This document shows positions 1 through 7,906 of a DNA stretch of 52,249 bases, in pieces (the stretch's first letter is position 1; each line of letters begins with the position of its first letter). Under the pieces are notes generated by a model that saw only the letters and a list, made by a program, of their open reading frames with translations, did no database searches and was not told where the DNA came from. This DNA is from Streptomyces sp. SID4985 (lineage in GTDB: Bacteria; Actinomycetota; Actinomycetes; Streptomycetales; Streptomycetaceae), in contig NZ_WWIR01000404.1 in assembly GCF_009863025.1 (NCBI RefSeq), positions 1-52,249 of the forward strand, read 5' to 3'. The position numbers and the translations under genes were made by a program.

Positions 1-74
1 GCCGCGACGAGGGCCCGGCGGACCGAGTACCCGCGTCTGCCGACCGCGCGCGGTATGCCGGAGGTTTCGCTCAT
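1..74 (-). CDS. Start of an unidentified, possibly exported protein (partial)
   Basis: Only the first 24 codons lie in the window; the gene continues past the left edge. The ATG at 74-72 has a good ribosome binding site (GGAAGG, 7 nt upstream on the minus strand). The N-terminus begins MSETSGIPRAVGRRG and then has two arginines before a hydrophobic start (SVRRALVA), which fits the positively charged part of a signal peptide. A promoter and a perfect LacI-type palindrome lie just upstream, so a sugar-controlled secreted hydrolase or binding protein is a reasonable guess, but the product cannot be named. Confidence 0.55.
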   Translation of the reverse strand, partial: MSETSGIPRAVGRRGYSVRRALVA

Positions 75-116
75 GGGGGTGCCTTCCGGGTACGGGGAGT
101 AAGTGCTGCGGGTGCG

Positions 117-171
117 CTTGAGAGCGCTCTCAAGATGCGGCCAATGTGCTCCGCGGCTCTCCGGGCGTCAA
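117..171 (-). promoter_or_regulatory. Promoter with LacI-family type operator
   Basis: On the minus strand there is TTGACG (171-166), a 17-nt spacer and CACATT (148-143), giving a start point near 136. At 117-134, just downstream of that point, lies the perfect 18-bp palindrome CTTGAGAGCGCTCTCAAG. Its core GAGAGCGCTCTC is close to the CebR-type operator core GGGAGCGCTCCC known in Streptomyces. The position would block transcription of the gene that starts at 74. The nonamer CAATGTGCT occurs twice (142-150 and 185-193); its meaning is unknown. Confidence 0.6.
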
Positions 172-241
172 GGGTTGAAGCAAACAATGTGCTTGCGCGG
201 CAAGGGAGTTCAGGCGCCGAAGCCGCGTACCGGTGCAGAAC

Positions 242-275
242 ACCGGCCCGCGCCACGGAGGCGGCGCGGGCCGGT
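242..275 (-). terminator. Hairpin terminator of the caspase-HSP90 operon
   Basis: A 13-bp perfect GC stem (arms 242-254 and 263-275) with an 8-nt loop sits 12 nt after the stop of the last operon gene. There is no strong U-tract, as is usual in Streptomyces. Confidence 0.6.
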
Positions 276-286
276 GGGCGAGCGGG

Positions 287-889
287 TCAGCAGGAGGCGG
301 CCGGGGTGATCTTCCGGATGTCGGCGGCGCGCACGGTCACCGTCCGCTCGCCGTGCCCCGCGTCGCGCAGCAGGGTCACCCCGGACGGCACGTACGCCAC
401 CAGCTCCCCGCACAGCGTGCCGGTGGGGGTGGACACCTTGACCTGGTCGGCGGCCGGTTCCTCGGTGTGGGTCCAGGCGGTGCCCAGCGCGAGGGCGACC
501 AGGAGCACCCCGCCCGCCAGGCCGAACGCGCTCACGTACACGGCCCGCCGCACCTCGGCGATCTCCCGCAGCGTCCACGCCCGCAGCGCCTGACCGCCGA
601 GCGTGATCCGCTGCCCCGGCCTGCCGAAGGAGGCCCGCACCGCGAAGAGCGAGCCCACGAGGAGCAGCACGAAGGCGCCGCCCAGGAGGGACACCGCCAC
701 GGTGCGCCAGGGCGCTTCGAGTGCGGACAGATCGTCGCGGCCCTTCACCGCGGTGACCACCGCGACCAGGGCGGTCAGGCCCAGCAGCCCGTTGCGCCAT
801 CCCTCGGCCTGCTTGCGCAACACGTCGAGCTGGCTGAACTCCAGCTCCCGCGCCAGCTCCGCCCACCGGCGGTCCGTCCCGGCGCTCAC
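287..889 (-). CDS. Three-helix membrane protein, third gene of the caspase-HSP90 operon
   Basis: 200 residues. The GTG start at 889 overlaps the stop of the upstream gene (GTGA), so translation is coupled; longer in-frame starts would run into that gene. Visible parts: a charged amphipathic N-terminus (1-32), hydrophobic segments near 33-49, 64-85 and 118-140, and a C-terminal domain of about 60 residues containing a Cys and a lone final Cys. No enzyme motif is seen and no family is recognised. In conflict-type operons a small multi-helix membrane protein beside a caspase is often the membrane-acting effector or its anchor; that role is inference from context only. Confidence 0.7.
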   Translation of the reverse strand: MSAGTDRRWAELARELEFSQLDVLRKQAEGWRNGLLGLTALVAVVTAVKGRDDLSALEAPWRTVAVSLLGGAFVLLLVGSLFAVRASFGRPGQRITLGGQALRAWTLREIAEVRRAVYVSAFGLAGGVLLVALALGTAWTHTEEPAADQVKVSTPTGTLCGELVAYVPSGVTLLRDAGHGERTVTVRAADIRKITPAASC

Positions 890-1242
890 GGCGTGCCGCC
901 CGTACCCGGACCGATCCGCCAGTAGGCGCCGCAGCCCTCGAACCCGGTCGTCTCCGGCATGCCCTCGTGCGCGAACCCGCACTCGCAGTACAGCACTTCG
1001 GCGCCCACCACCGCGGACCGCCCGGCCGGGGAGGGAGTTTCCTCCTTCGCCCAGAACCGCCACCCCTTGGTGCCCGCCACGCCCCTGGGGAAGTCCGTGC
1101 CGGTCTCCCCCTCGCAGCGCGGGCACCGGCCGCTCACGGTCACCCGGTGGGGGTCCGCGCCGAGAGTGAACTCGGCCTCGCCGCGCGTCCCGCAGTCGGT
1201 CTTCGCGTACTTGAGATCGAGGTCGTGTTCGGGTGTCGTCAT
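886..1242 (-). CDS. Small zinc-ribbon protein, second gene of the caspase-HSP90 operon
   Basis: 118 residues. The ATG at 1242 overlaps the stop codon of the caspase-HSP90 gene (ATGA), and its own stop overlaps the next start (GTGA). It has a Cys near residue 17, a CPRC pair near the middle and a CEC-G pair about 45 residues later, giving a four-cysteine zinc-ribbon-like pattern. A GYWR-like aromatic C-terminus (CGAYWRIGPG) follows. No DNA-binding or catalytic domain is recognised. Tight coupling on both sides suggests it works in a fixed ratio with the two neighbours, for example as an adaptor or caspase substrate; this is inference. Confidence 0.7.
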   Translation of the reverse strand: MTTPEHDLDLKYAKTDCGTRGEAEFTLGADPHRVTVSGRCPRCEGETGTDFPRGVAGTKGWRFWAKEETPSPAGRSAVVGAEVLYCECGFAHEGMPETTGFEGCGAYWRIGPGTGGTP

Positions 1243-4200
1243 GCCATGGACTCCTGTCCTCCGGTGGCGCCGGGCGTCTCGGCCGCGGCAGAAGACGCGA
1301 CGGCGGTCGGGCCGGGTGCCTCCGAAGAGGTCCCCGGCTCCCCGTACAGCCCGAACAGCGGGGCGTACGTCCGCAGCCGTTCCCCCACCCACGCCTCGTC
1401 GGTGTCGAGTTCGCGTGCCAGGTCGGCGATCAGCTCGGGCGGGGGGCTGCCCGACAGAGCGGGCGCCCGACCGTTCAGCCCCTCGCTCAGCAGCACCATG
1501 TCCTGCCACAGGGGCAGCACGTCCGGCGCCCCGTCCGCCTCGACGACCACGCCGAACGGCTCGTAGCAGCGCAGCCGTTCGTACACCTCGCGGACCGGGC
1601 GGCCGCCCCGGGCGGCGACCGCGACCAGGTCAAGGGCGGAGAAGACGAACTTGGGCGGATTCTTCCCGTCCATGTCCTCCGACAGCGCCAGCACGTCGAA
1701 CTGGTCGGGCTTGACGTCGCGGGCGCGCTCCGCCTGCTCCGCCGTGAGTTCGGGGACCGGCGCGCCGAGCAGCCGGTACGGCGCGAGCCGTTCCAGCGCC
1801 TGCGGGATCGAGAGAGCGGCACCGTCGGCGTACCGGGCCAGGGCCAGCGGGGTGATCGTCGCCCAGTCGGCCCGGACACAGGTTCCGACATCGAGGTCGT
1901 GGACCTCGGTCAGCAGCTCGGAGTCGGCTTCGGAAGGCTTGAACGCCATGGCCTCGTCCGGGAGCCGGGGCGCCTCCTTCCCGACCCAGGGCGCGTGGGC
2001 CGCGAGCCGGTCCCGGCTCTCCACCAGGGACTCCCCGAGTTCGCCCGCCGTGCAGACCAGGGTGGCCGCGGTCCACGGCACGGTGGGATCGAGGCTGCCG
2101 ATGATCAGGGCCATGCGGTCACGCGGCGACAGGTCGATCCAGCGCCGCAGCGGCTCCAGGTCCCCGGGCACCTTCATGCCGAAGCGCTCCAGCCGCCGTA
2201 CCCGGGCGGCGAACGCGTCCCAGGGCTCGAAGTCGAGGTCCGAGCCGTGCCCGGGGAACTTCCCGCCCGGCGCGTAGCACAGCGCCAGGAGGTCCAGCGG
2301 GACCGACCGGTAGGGCAGCACCTCGCCGCTGCCGTTGTCCGTGGTGAGCAGCTTCAGGTCGGCCCGGGCGAGCGCGGGCAGCCCGGCGGGCACCTCGGGC
2401 AGCCATGAAGTGGTCCGCGGACCGGCGAGCCCGTCGACGGACCGCAGCACCTCGTCCACCGGGATCTCGTGCCGGGCGGCCAGGGCCAGCACGGACTGCA
2501 GACTCCGGTCGCCTTCCTCGCCCGCCTCCGCGACGAAGCTGCGGAACACGTTCCACTGCGTGTCCGTCGGCGCCGTCGGCAGCAGATCCTCTTCGGAGGG
2601 GAGCAGGTAGCCGAAGTGCTCGCGCTCCCGGAGCGCGGCCAGGACGTCCGCACCGCTCATGCCCAACTGCTTGGCGAGGCGCGCCACATGGACCGGGAGC
2701 ACCTCCCGGGGCAGACCGTCGTTGGAGTAGTGGCGCCGGTTCTCCGCCCACCCGGCCAGCAGTTCGGCGTCCCTGGCCGAGGCCCGGTGCTCCAGACAGT
2801 GCGCGGGGACGGGTGGCGGGGTGAGTCCCAGGGGCGCGTAGCGACGGCAGCGGTCCAGCAACACTCCCAGGCTCATGCCGGTGTGGGCCGAGATGGAGAT
2901 CAGCCCGCCCACGGCGGGCTGCCGCCGGGCCCGCTCCGGATCGGACCAGTCCGTCATCCACGACACCAGGGGCAGGTCCAGGTCATGGGGGACGAAGTCC
3001 AGCTCCGGTGTGGCCGCCGCCGCGACCGCGGGAATCCGCGGGCCCGTGCCGAGCAGGGCGAACCGCCGGGCGCGGCGTAGCACGGTGGCCACGGTCCGGC
3101 CGGTCTGCGCGGCGTGGTGGACCAGGTCGCCGGTCCCGGCGGTGGCGTTGTCCAGCAGGGCGTTGTCGCCGGGGGCGGGTACGGGATGGCCGCTGACGTC
3201 CCTGGGCAGGACGCCACCGTCTTCCTTGGCGCCGGACACCACGCCCTGGTCACGCAGGACGGCGCGCCGCCAGGGTTCGGCGAACCCCCTTCTGGAGCCG
3301 CCGATCTCGCCGGGACCGGACGGCAGGTGCCGCCGGTCGTCGGGGAACCAGCCCACCTCGTCGAGGGAGACGTCCGGCCGCGCGAACGTGTCCACGCGGT
3401 ACACGGGCAGGGTCAGTCCGCGCCCGGCGAGGCGTTCCGCGATGCCCGCGGCGAGCGCACCGTCGCTGTTCTCCAGGCGCCACAGCCAGTCGAGGTCGAG
3501 ACCGTCCCAGCCCGGCAGGGCCTCGGCCGCTTCGAGGAGCCGTTCCGCCGTCCACTCCTCGTTCCAGTCCAGCAGGCTGTTGCGGTCGACGCTGAGCTTG
3601 GGCGCCTGGGCTCCCGAGAGGTTCACGACGTACCCGAACGGCGTCCGCGAGCTGACGATGCCGTCGGCGAGCAGCATTCCGTCGCCACGGACCCACCACA
3701 CCGAGCCGCCGGTCTCGCGAGGCCTGGCCACCCGCTCCTTCGGACCGCCGTCACGGTGGTACAGGCGGCCCGCCTTCCGCTCGACGTGTTCGCGGCCCTC
3801 CTCCCGCAGGAGCAGCCGGTGCTCGCTGAGCCGGACCTGCTGTTCGAGGACGTCCGTGACCGAGACCGGCTCCTGCCCCTCCTCCGGCTCGCTGAGCATC
3901 AGCCGGACCCGGGTGCCGCCCTCGTGCAGGGGGTCGTCCGGACGCTCGTAGGGGCGGATGTTGAACAGACCGCTGCTGCTGGAGATGTCCACCGCCAGGG
4001 CCTGCGGAGCGATCGCGCCGTCCGGCCCGACCTCCCGGGTCACCAACGACACCTCGTCGGAGATCATGAAGTAGCTGAGCACGCCGATCCCGAACCGGCT
4101 GTACGGGTACAGCTGGAGGGACTTGTCCCTGATCAGCCACTCCGCCTGCTCACGCCGGAACGGCCGGGTCTGCGAGAAGCGGCGCCCGGCCCGGCTGAAC

Positions 4201-6353
4201 GTCTGCTCCAGCAGGGCCCGGCTCATGCCGACCCCGTTGTCCCGGCACTCGATGTACGCCCGCCCCGGGCGCCCGTCCGGGCCCGTCTCCCGGCCCTGGG
4301 TGATCCTGATCTCCCCGGACCAGGCGATGGGGAAGTCCTTGAACCGCTTCAGATAGTCCCAGCGCATCGCGCGGTAGCGGCAGGCGTCGGCGGCGTTCTG
4401 GTACAGCTCGCGGACGGCGAGGGCGCGGTCGCCGTAGAGCTGGTGGCCCATCAGCAGTTCGCGGATCTCGTCCTGCGCCAGCGTGAAGCGCAGCAGCGGC
4501 ACGCTGAAGGCGCGGTCCTCCGAGTCCGGCGGCCGGGCCGCGAGCAGCTCGCGGGAGGTGATCCGGGCGGGCAGCGCGGCCATCAGGTCGCCCTGCCCGA
4601 GCCGCCGCTCGGCGGTCACCGCCCGCAGCACTCCGTCGGCGCGCCGGGTGACGTCGAGCAGGCTCTCGTACAGGGCCGGGTGCGGGCATGCCATGTTGAG
4701 GTGCAGGCCGTCGCCCTCGCGGGCCCACTCCAGGCTTTGCTGCAGGGTCTCCACCACGGCGGCGGGCACCACCGGGTCCGTGACGCCCACGTGTTCGGCC
4801 AGCACATCGGGGAAGAGGCGCGGGTCGGCCGCGAGCAGCCCGGCGAGCCGTACCGCTCCCAGCACGCTCCACCAGTGGACGGGCAGCAGGCCGTCGGTGG
4901 TGGGGAGGGCGGCGGGCGCGTTGCGCAGGTAGAGGTCGTGGACGTCCAGATTCACCGGTTCGTCGGCGAGGAAACGCACCGCGCCCACCAGCACGGTGGC
5001 GATGTCGTCCACCCGGTGCTCCTTGTCCGGGCCCAGCAGGGCCCGGGCCAGGTCGCGCGCCAGCTCCAGACAGCCCGGGTCGGGCTTCTCCGCGAGCTGT
5101 TCGGCCACCCAGCGATGCGCCAGCCACGCCGCGAGGGCGTGATATTCCGCCTCCTCCCCGCGCCTGAGGTGGCCGCGCGCCTTGCGCAGCAACTGGGGGT
5201 GGCTCTCGTGCACGTACCGCAGCTCGGTGCGCATCCCGGTCGGGGGCCGCTCCGGGTCCGCCACGGCGTCCAGGTCGAAGGGGTCGGCCTCGGCGAGCCT
5301 GCTCAGCTTGCGGGCCCACATCGCCTCGCGCAGCAGCGGCAGTCCGGCCAGCAGCCCGGTCTCCACCGGAGAGCGTTCCGGGCTTCCCCGGAGCAGGACC
5401 GGCAGCACCCGGCGCAGCACGCGCTCGGGCAGCCCCGGGTCCTGCCAGGGGTCGTCGAAGCGGCGCCGGTCGCGCAGCACGGACACCGCGCAGCGGTGCG
5501 CGAATTCCGAGATCCTCCGGCGCATCGCCGCGTCGGGTCCGGGTTCGCCCTCCCGCGCCGCCCATATGCCCGCTTTGCGGACGGCCTCGCGCCAGCGCAG
5601 CGGCACATCCGTGCCCGCGCACGGTTCCGGGAACGACGCCAGCGCCTCGTCGGCGGGGGCCACGCTCAGCACCGGCCGCTGCTCGCGGTCGTCGTGGCGC
5701 CCGGCCAGCTCCTCGGTGCGGGCCTTGGCCTTGAGGACGACCCCCTCCAGCGTCCGCTCCGGGGTGAGCGGGTCCAGTGCCTCGGCCAGGGCCTGCGAGA
5801 AGTGGCTCCCGTCGGGGCCGTAGTGGCAGCGCTGGCCGCGGCCGCAGCCGACGAACAGGGCCAGCCGCTCGGACGGGGCGTGCAGGGTGGCCGCGCCGAA
5901 GGCGTCTCCGTCCCCGGAGTCCTGGGCGTCCCGGCAGGCGTCCACGGTCAGCACGACCGAGGGGGCGCGGCACCCGCGCAGGAATCCGGTGATGTCCAGT
6001 TCCAGCAGCGAACCCCGCTGCCCCGCCGTCCAGGCGGTACCGGAGGCGGGGGCGAGGGCGTCGCCCGGGACCAGGTAGTCCCGGCCGTCCAGGCGTACGC
6101 CGTGCCCGGTGAAGTGGATCAGCAGCAGGTCGCAGTCCCGTGCGGCGGCCGTCTCCAGGGCGGTGGTGATGTCGCCCTTGTCCACCGGGCCCTCGGCCGG
6201 GTCGAGCCGGAAGACCTCGTAGCCGGAGGCGGCCAACTGCGTGGCGAGCGCCTCGAGATCCTTCGTCACCACCTCCGTGAGGGCGTCGAACCGCCCTGCT
6301 GCCTTCGGGGTCTCGCCGACCCCGATGAGGAGAGCATGTCGTCTGATCGTCAC
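1239..6353 (-). CDS. Caspase-like protease / HSP90-type ATPase / wHTH-like repeat protein
   Basis: 1704 residues. Residues 1-230 form a caspase-like (peptidase C14) domain: HFTGHG gives catalytic His84 and VDACRD gives catalytic Cys140. Residues about 240-620 are helical with no motif I can name; related proteins carry an iHD-type region here. A GHKL/HSP90-type ATPase follows: N-box RELYQNAADACR near 645-656, G1 box DNGVGM near 704, G2 box SRFGIGVLSYF near 750. From about 1050 to 1660 at least eight divergent repeats of 60-80 residues share a pattern L..R...Y.PLG (for example RCRRYAPLG, RLAPYRLLG, RLRCYEPFG, RLRTYAPLF). These resemble the winged-helix-like repeats that accompany HSP90 ATPases in computationally described conflict systems of multicellular bacteria. 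Likely role: a stress- or phage-sensing chaperone ATPase gating a caspase. The start ATG is supported by the MTIRRHALLIGV first strand of the caspase fold. Confidence 0.85.
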   Translation of the reverse strand: MTIRRHALLIGVGETPKAAGRFDALTEVVTKDLEALATQLAASGYEVFRLDPAEGPVDKGDITTALETAAARDCDLLLIHFTGHGVRLDGRDYLVPGDALAPASGTAWTAGQRGSLLELDITGFLRGCRAPSVVLTVDACRDAQDSGDGDAFGAATLHAPSERLALFVGCGRGQRCHYGPDGSHFSQALAEALDPLTPERTLEGVVLKAKARTEELAGRHDDREQRPVLSVAPADEALASFPEPCAGTDVPLRWREAVRKAGIWAAREGEPGPDAAMRRRISEFAHRCAVSVLRDRRRFDDPWQDPGLPERVLRRVLPVLLRGSPERSPVETGLLAGLPLLREAMWARKLSRLAEADPFDLDAVADPERPPTGMRTELRYVHESHPQLLRKARGHLRRGEEAEYHALAAWLAHRWVAEQLAEKPDPGCLELARDLARALLGPDKEHRVDDIATVLVGAVRFLADEPVNLDVHDLYLRNAPAALPTTDGLLPVHWWSVLGAVRLAGLLAADPRLFPDVLAEHVGVTDPVVPAAVVETLQQSLEWAREGDGLHLNMACPHPALYESLLDVTRRADGVLRAVTAERRLGQGDLMAALPARITSRELLAARPPDSEDRAFSVPLLRFTLAQDEIRELLMGHQLYGDRALAVRELYQNAADACRYRAMRWDYLKRFKDFPIAWSGEIRITQGRETGPDGRPGRAYIECRDNGVGMSRALLEQTFSRAGRRFSQTRPFRREQAEWLIRDKSLQLYPYSRFGIGVLSYFMISDEVSLVTREVGPDGAIAPQALAVDISSSSGLFNIRPYERPDDPLHEGGTRVRLMLSEPEEGQEPVSVTDVLEQQVRLSEHRLLLREEGREHVERKAGRLYHRDGGPKERVARPRETGGSVWWVRGDGMLLADGIVSSRTPFGYVVNLSGAQAPKLSVDRNSLLDWNEEWTAERLLEAAEALPGWDGLDLDWLWRLENSDGALAAGIAERLAGRGLTLPVYRVDTFARPDVSLDEVGWFPDDRRHLPSGPGEIGGSRRGFAEPWRRAVLRDQGVVSGAKEDGGVLPRDVSGHPVPAPGDNALLDNATAGTGDLVHHAAQTGRTVATVLRRARRFALLGTGPRIPAVAAAATPELDFVPHDLDLPLVSWMTDWSDPERARRQPAVGGLISISAHTGMSLGVLLDRCRRYAPLGLTPPPVPAHCLEHRASARDAELLAGWAENRRHYSNDGLPREVLPVHVARLAKQLGMSGADVLAALREREHFGYLLPSEEDLLPTAPTDTQWNVFRSFVAEAGEEGDRSLQSVLALAARHEIPVDEVLRSVDGLAGPRTTSWLPEVPAGLPALARADLKLLTTDNGSGEVLPYRSVPLDLLALCYAPGGKFPGHGSDLDFEPWDAFAARVRRLERFGMKVPGDLEPLRRWIDLSPRDRMALIIGSLDPTVPWTAATLVCTAGELGESLVESRDRLAAHAPWVGKEAPRLPDEAMAFKPSEADSELLTEVHDLDVGTCVRADWATITPLALARYADGAALSIPQALERLAPYRLLGAPVPELTAEQAERARDVKPDQFDVLALSEDMDGKNPPKFVFSALDLVAVAARGGRPVREVYERLRCYEPFGVVVEADGAPDVLPLWQDMVLLSEGLNGRAPALSGSPPPELIADLARELDTDEAWVGERLRTYAPLFGLYGEPGTSSEAPGPTAVASSAAAETPGATGGQESMA

Positions 6354-6520
6354 CCGCCGGACGGTACTGGTCCTTCGCGCCGACGGGTACGGGTTTGCCC
6401 GGATCGGGCGTTGGCGAGGGCGTCGGCCGTGTCATGATCGCGGGACGGGGCCGGACGTTGGACGGCGCTGGACGTGGGACGGCGCCGGACGCGGGGCGGC
6501 GGTGCGGGAAGGGTACGGAC

Positions 6521-7858
6521 GTGAGGCTGACGATTCTGGGCGGCGGTGGGTTCCGCGTGCCCCTCGTGTACGGCGCGCTGCTCGGCGACCGTGGTGCGGG
6601 GCGGGTCACCGACGTCGTGCTGTACGACACGGACGCCGCGCGGCTGCGGGCCGTCGCGCGGGTGCTGGGGGAGCAGGCGGCGAGGGTGGCGGACGCGCCG
6701 CGTGTCACGGCCACCACCGATCTCGACGAGGCGCTGCGCGGGGCCGACTTCGTGTTCTCCGCGATCCGGGTCGGAGGGCTGCGGGGGCGCGCGGAGGACG
6801 AGCGGGTCGCGCTGGCCGAGGGGGTGCTCGGACAGGAGACCGTCGGGGCCGGGGGCATCGCGTACGGGCTGCGGACCGTGCCCGTCGCGGTGGACATCGC
6901 CCGTCGGATCGCCCGGCTCGCACCGGACGCCTGGGTCATCAACTTCACCAACCCGGCCGGGCTCGTCACCGAGGCGATGTCCCGTCACCTGGGCGACCGC
7001 GTCATCGGCATCTGCGACTCCCCGGTCGGCCTCGGCCGCCGTATCGCCCGCGTGCTCGGCGCCGATCCGGCCGAGGCGTTCGTGGACTACGTCGGCCTCA
7101 ACCACCTCGGCTGGGTAAGGGCGTTGCGCGTCGCCGGACGCGACGAACTCCCGCGCCTGCTCGCCGACCCGGCACTGCTCGGCTCCTTCGAGGAGGGCCG
7201 CCTCTTCGGCACCGACTGGCTCCAGTCCCTCGGCGCGATCCCCAACGAGTACCTGCACTACTACTACTTCAACCGCGAGACCGTACGCGCCTACCAGGAA
7301 GCCGAGTTGACGCGCGGCGCCTTCCTCGGCGAACAACAGGCCCGCTTCTACACCGAGGCCGCCGACCCCGACGTCTCCGCCCTCGCCGCCTGGGACCGCA
7401 CCCGCGCCGAACGCGAGGCGACGTACATGGCGGAGAACCGCGAGAGCGCCGGGGCGGGCGAACGCGAGGAGGAGGACCTGTCCGGCGGCTACGAACAGGT
7501 CGCCCTCGCCCTGATGCGGGCCATCTCCCGCGACGAGCGCACGACCCTGATCCTCAACGTCCGCAACCGCACCACCCTTTCGGCGCTGGACGAGGACGCG
7601 GTGATCGAAGTCCCCTGCCTCGTCGACGCCGACGGCGCCCACCCCCTCACCACCACCCCCCTGCCCGGCCACGCCACCGGCCTGGTCTGCGCGGTCAAGG
7701 CCGTCGAACGCGAGGTACTGGCCGCCGCCGGTTCCGGCTCCCGGGCGAGCGCGGTCAAGGCGTTCGCCCTGCACCCGCTGGTCGACTCGGTGAACGTCGC
7801 CCGTCGGCTGCTCGACGGATATATCGCGGTGCACCCGGAGTTGGCGTACCTGAACTGA
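6521..7858 (+). CDS. Glycoside hydrolase family 4 (6-phospho-beta-glucosidase type)
   Basis: 445 residues, full length for GH4. These enzymes use NAD+ and a divalent metal to cleave (phospho)glycosides by an oxidation-elimination route in the cytoplasm. Seen: Rossmann start LTILGGGGFRVP (residues 3-14), the NFTNPAG segment (141-147), metal-site Cys165 in GICDSP and Asn194-His195 in GLNHLGW. The GTG at 6521 is chosen because GGGAAGGG lies 7 nt upstream and the Rossmann strand begins at residue 3; the longer in-frame ATG at 6395 would add 42 residues of non-homologous sequence. It stands alone, divergent from the caspase operon and convergent with a chitinase. The exact sugar is unknown. Confidence 0.88.
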   Translation: MRLTILGGGGFRVPLVYGALLGDRGAGRVTDVVLYDTDAARLRAVARVLGEQAARVADAPRVTATTDLDEALRGADFVFSAIRVGGLRGRAEDERVALAEGVLGQETVGAGGIAYGLRTVPVAVDIARRIARLAPDAWVINFTNPAGLVTEAMSRHLGDRVIGICDSPVGLGRRIARVLGADPAEAFVDYVGLNHLGWVRALRVAGRDELPRLLADPALLGSFEEGRLFGTDWLQSLGAIPNEYLHYYYFNRETVRAYQEAELTRGAFLGEQQARFYTEAADPDVSALAAWDRTRAEREATYMAENRESAGAGEREEEDLSGGYEQVALALMRAISRDERTTLILNVRNRTTLSALDEDAVIEVPCLVDADGAHPLTTTPLPGHATGLVCAVKAVEREVLAAAGSGSRASAVKAFALHPLVDSVNVARRLLDGYIAVHPELAYLN

Positions 7859-7890
7859 ACGGAGGGCCGCTCCGCCGAGTGGCCCTCCGT
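7859..7890. terminator. Terminator between GH4 and chitinase genes
   Basis: Perfect 10-bp stem ACGGAGGGCC / GGCCCTCCGT with a 12-nt loop begins directly after the GH4 stop codon. It lies between convergent genes and can serve both. Confidence 0.7.
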
Positions 7891-7906
7891 GGTGTGCGAC
7901 GTGATC

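Noticed and set aside
3114..6437. Plus-strand open frame of 1107 codons
   Set aside because: It is the antisense shadow of the caspase-HSP90 gene. The reading has no domain or motif and is rich in Arg, Gly, Gln and Pro, as expected from an out-of-frame GC-rich sequence.
6350..7834. Minus-strand open frame of 494 codons
   Set aside because: It is opposite the GH4 gene with its clear NAD and metal motifs.
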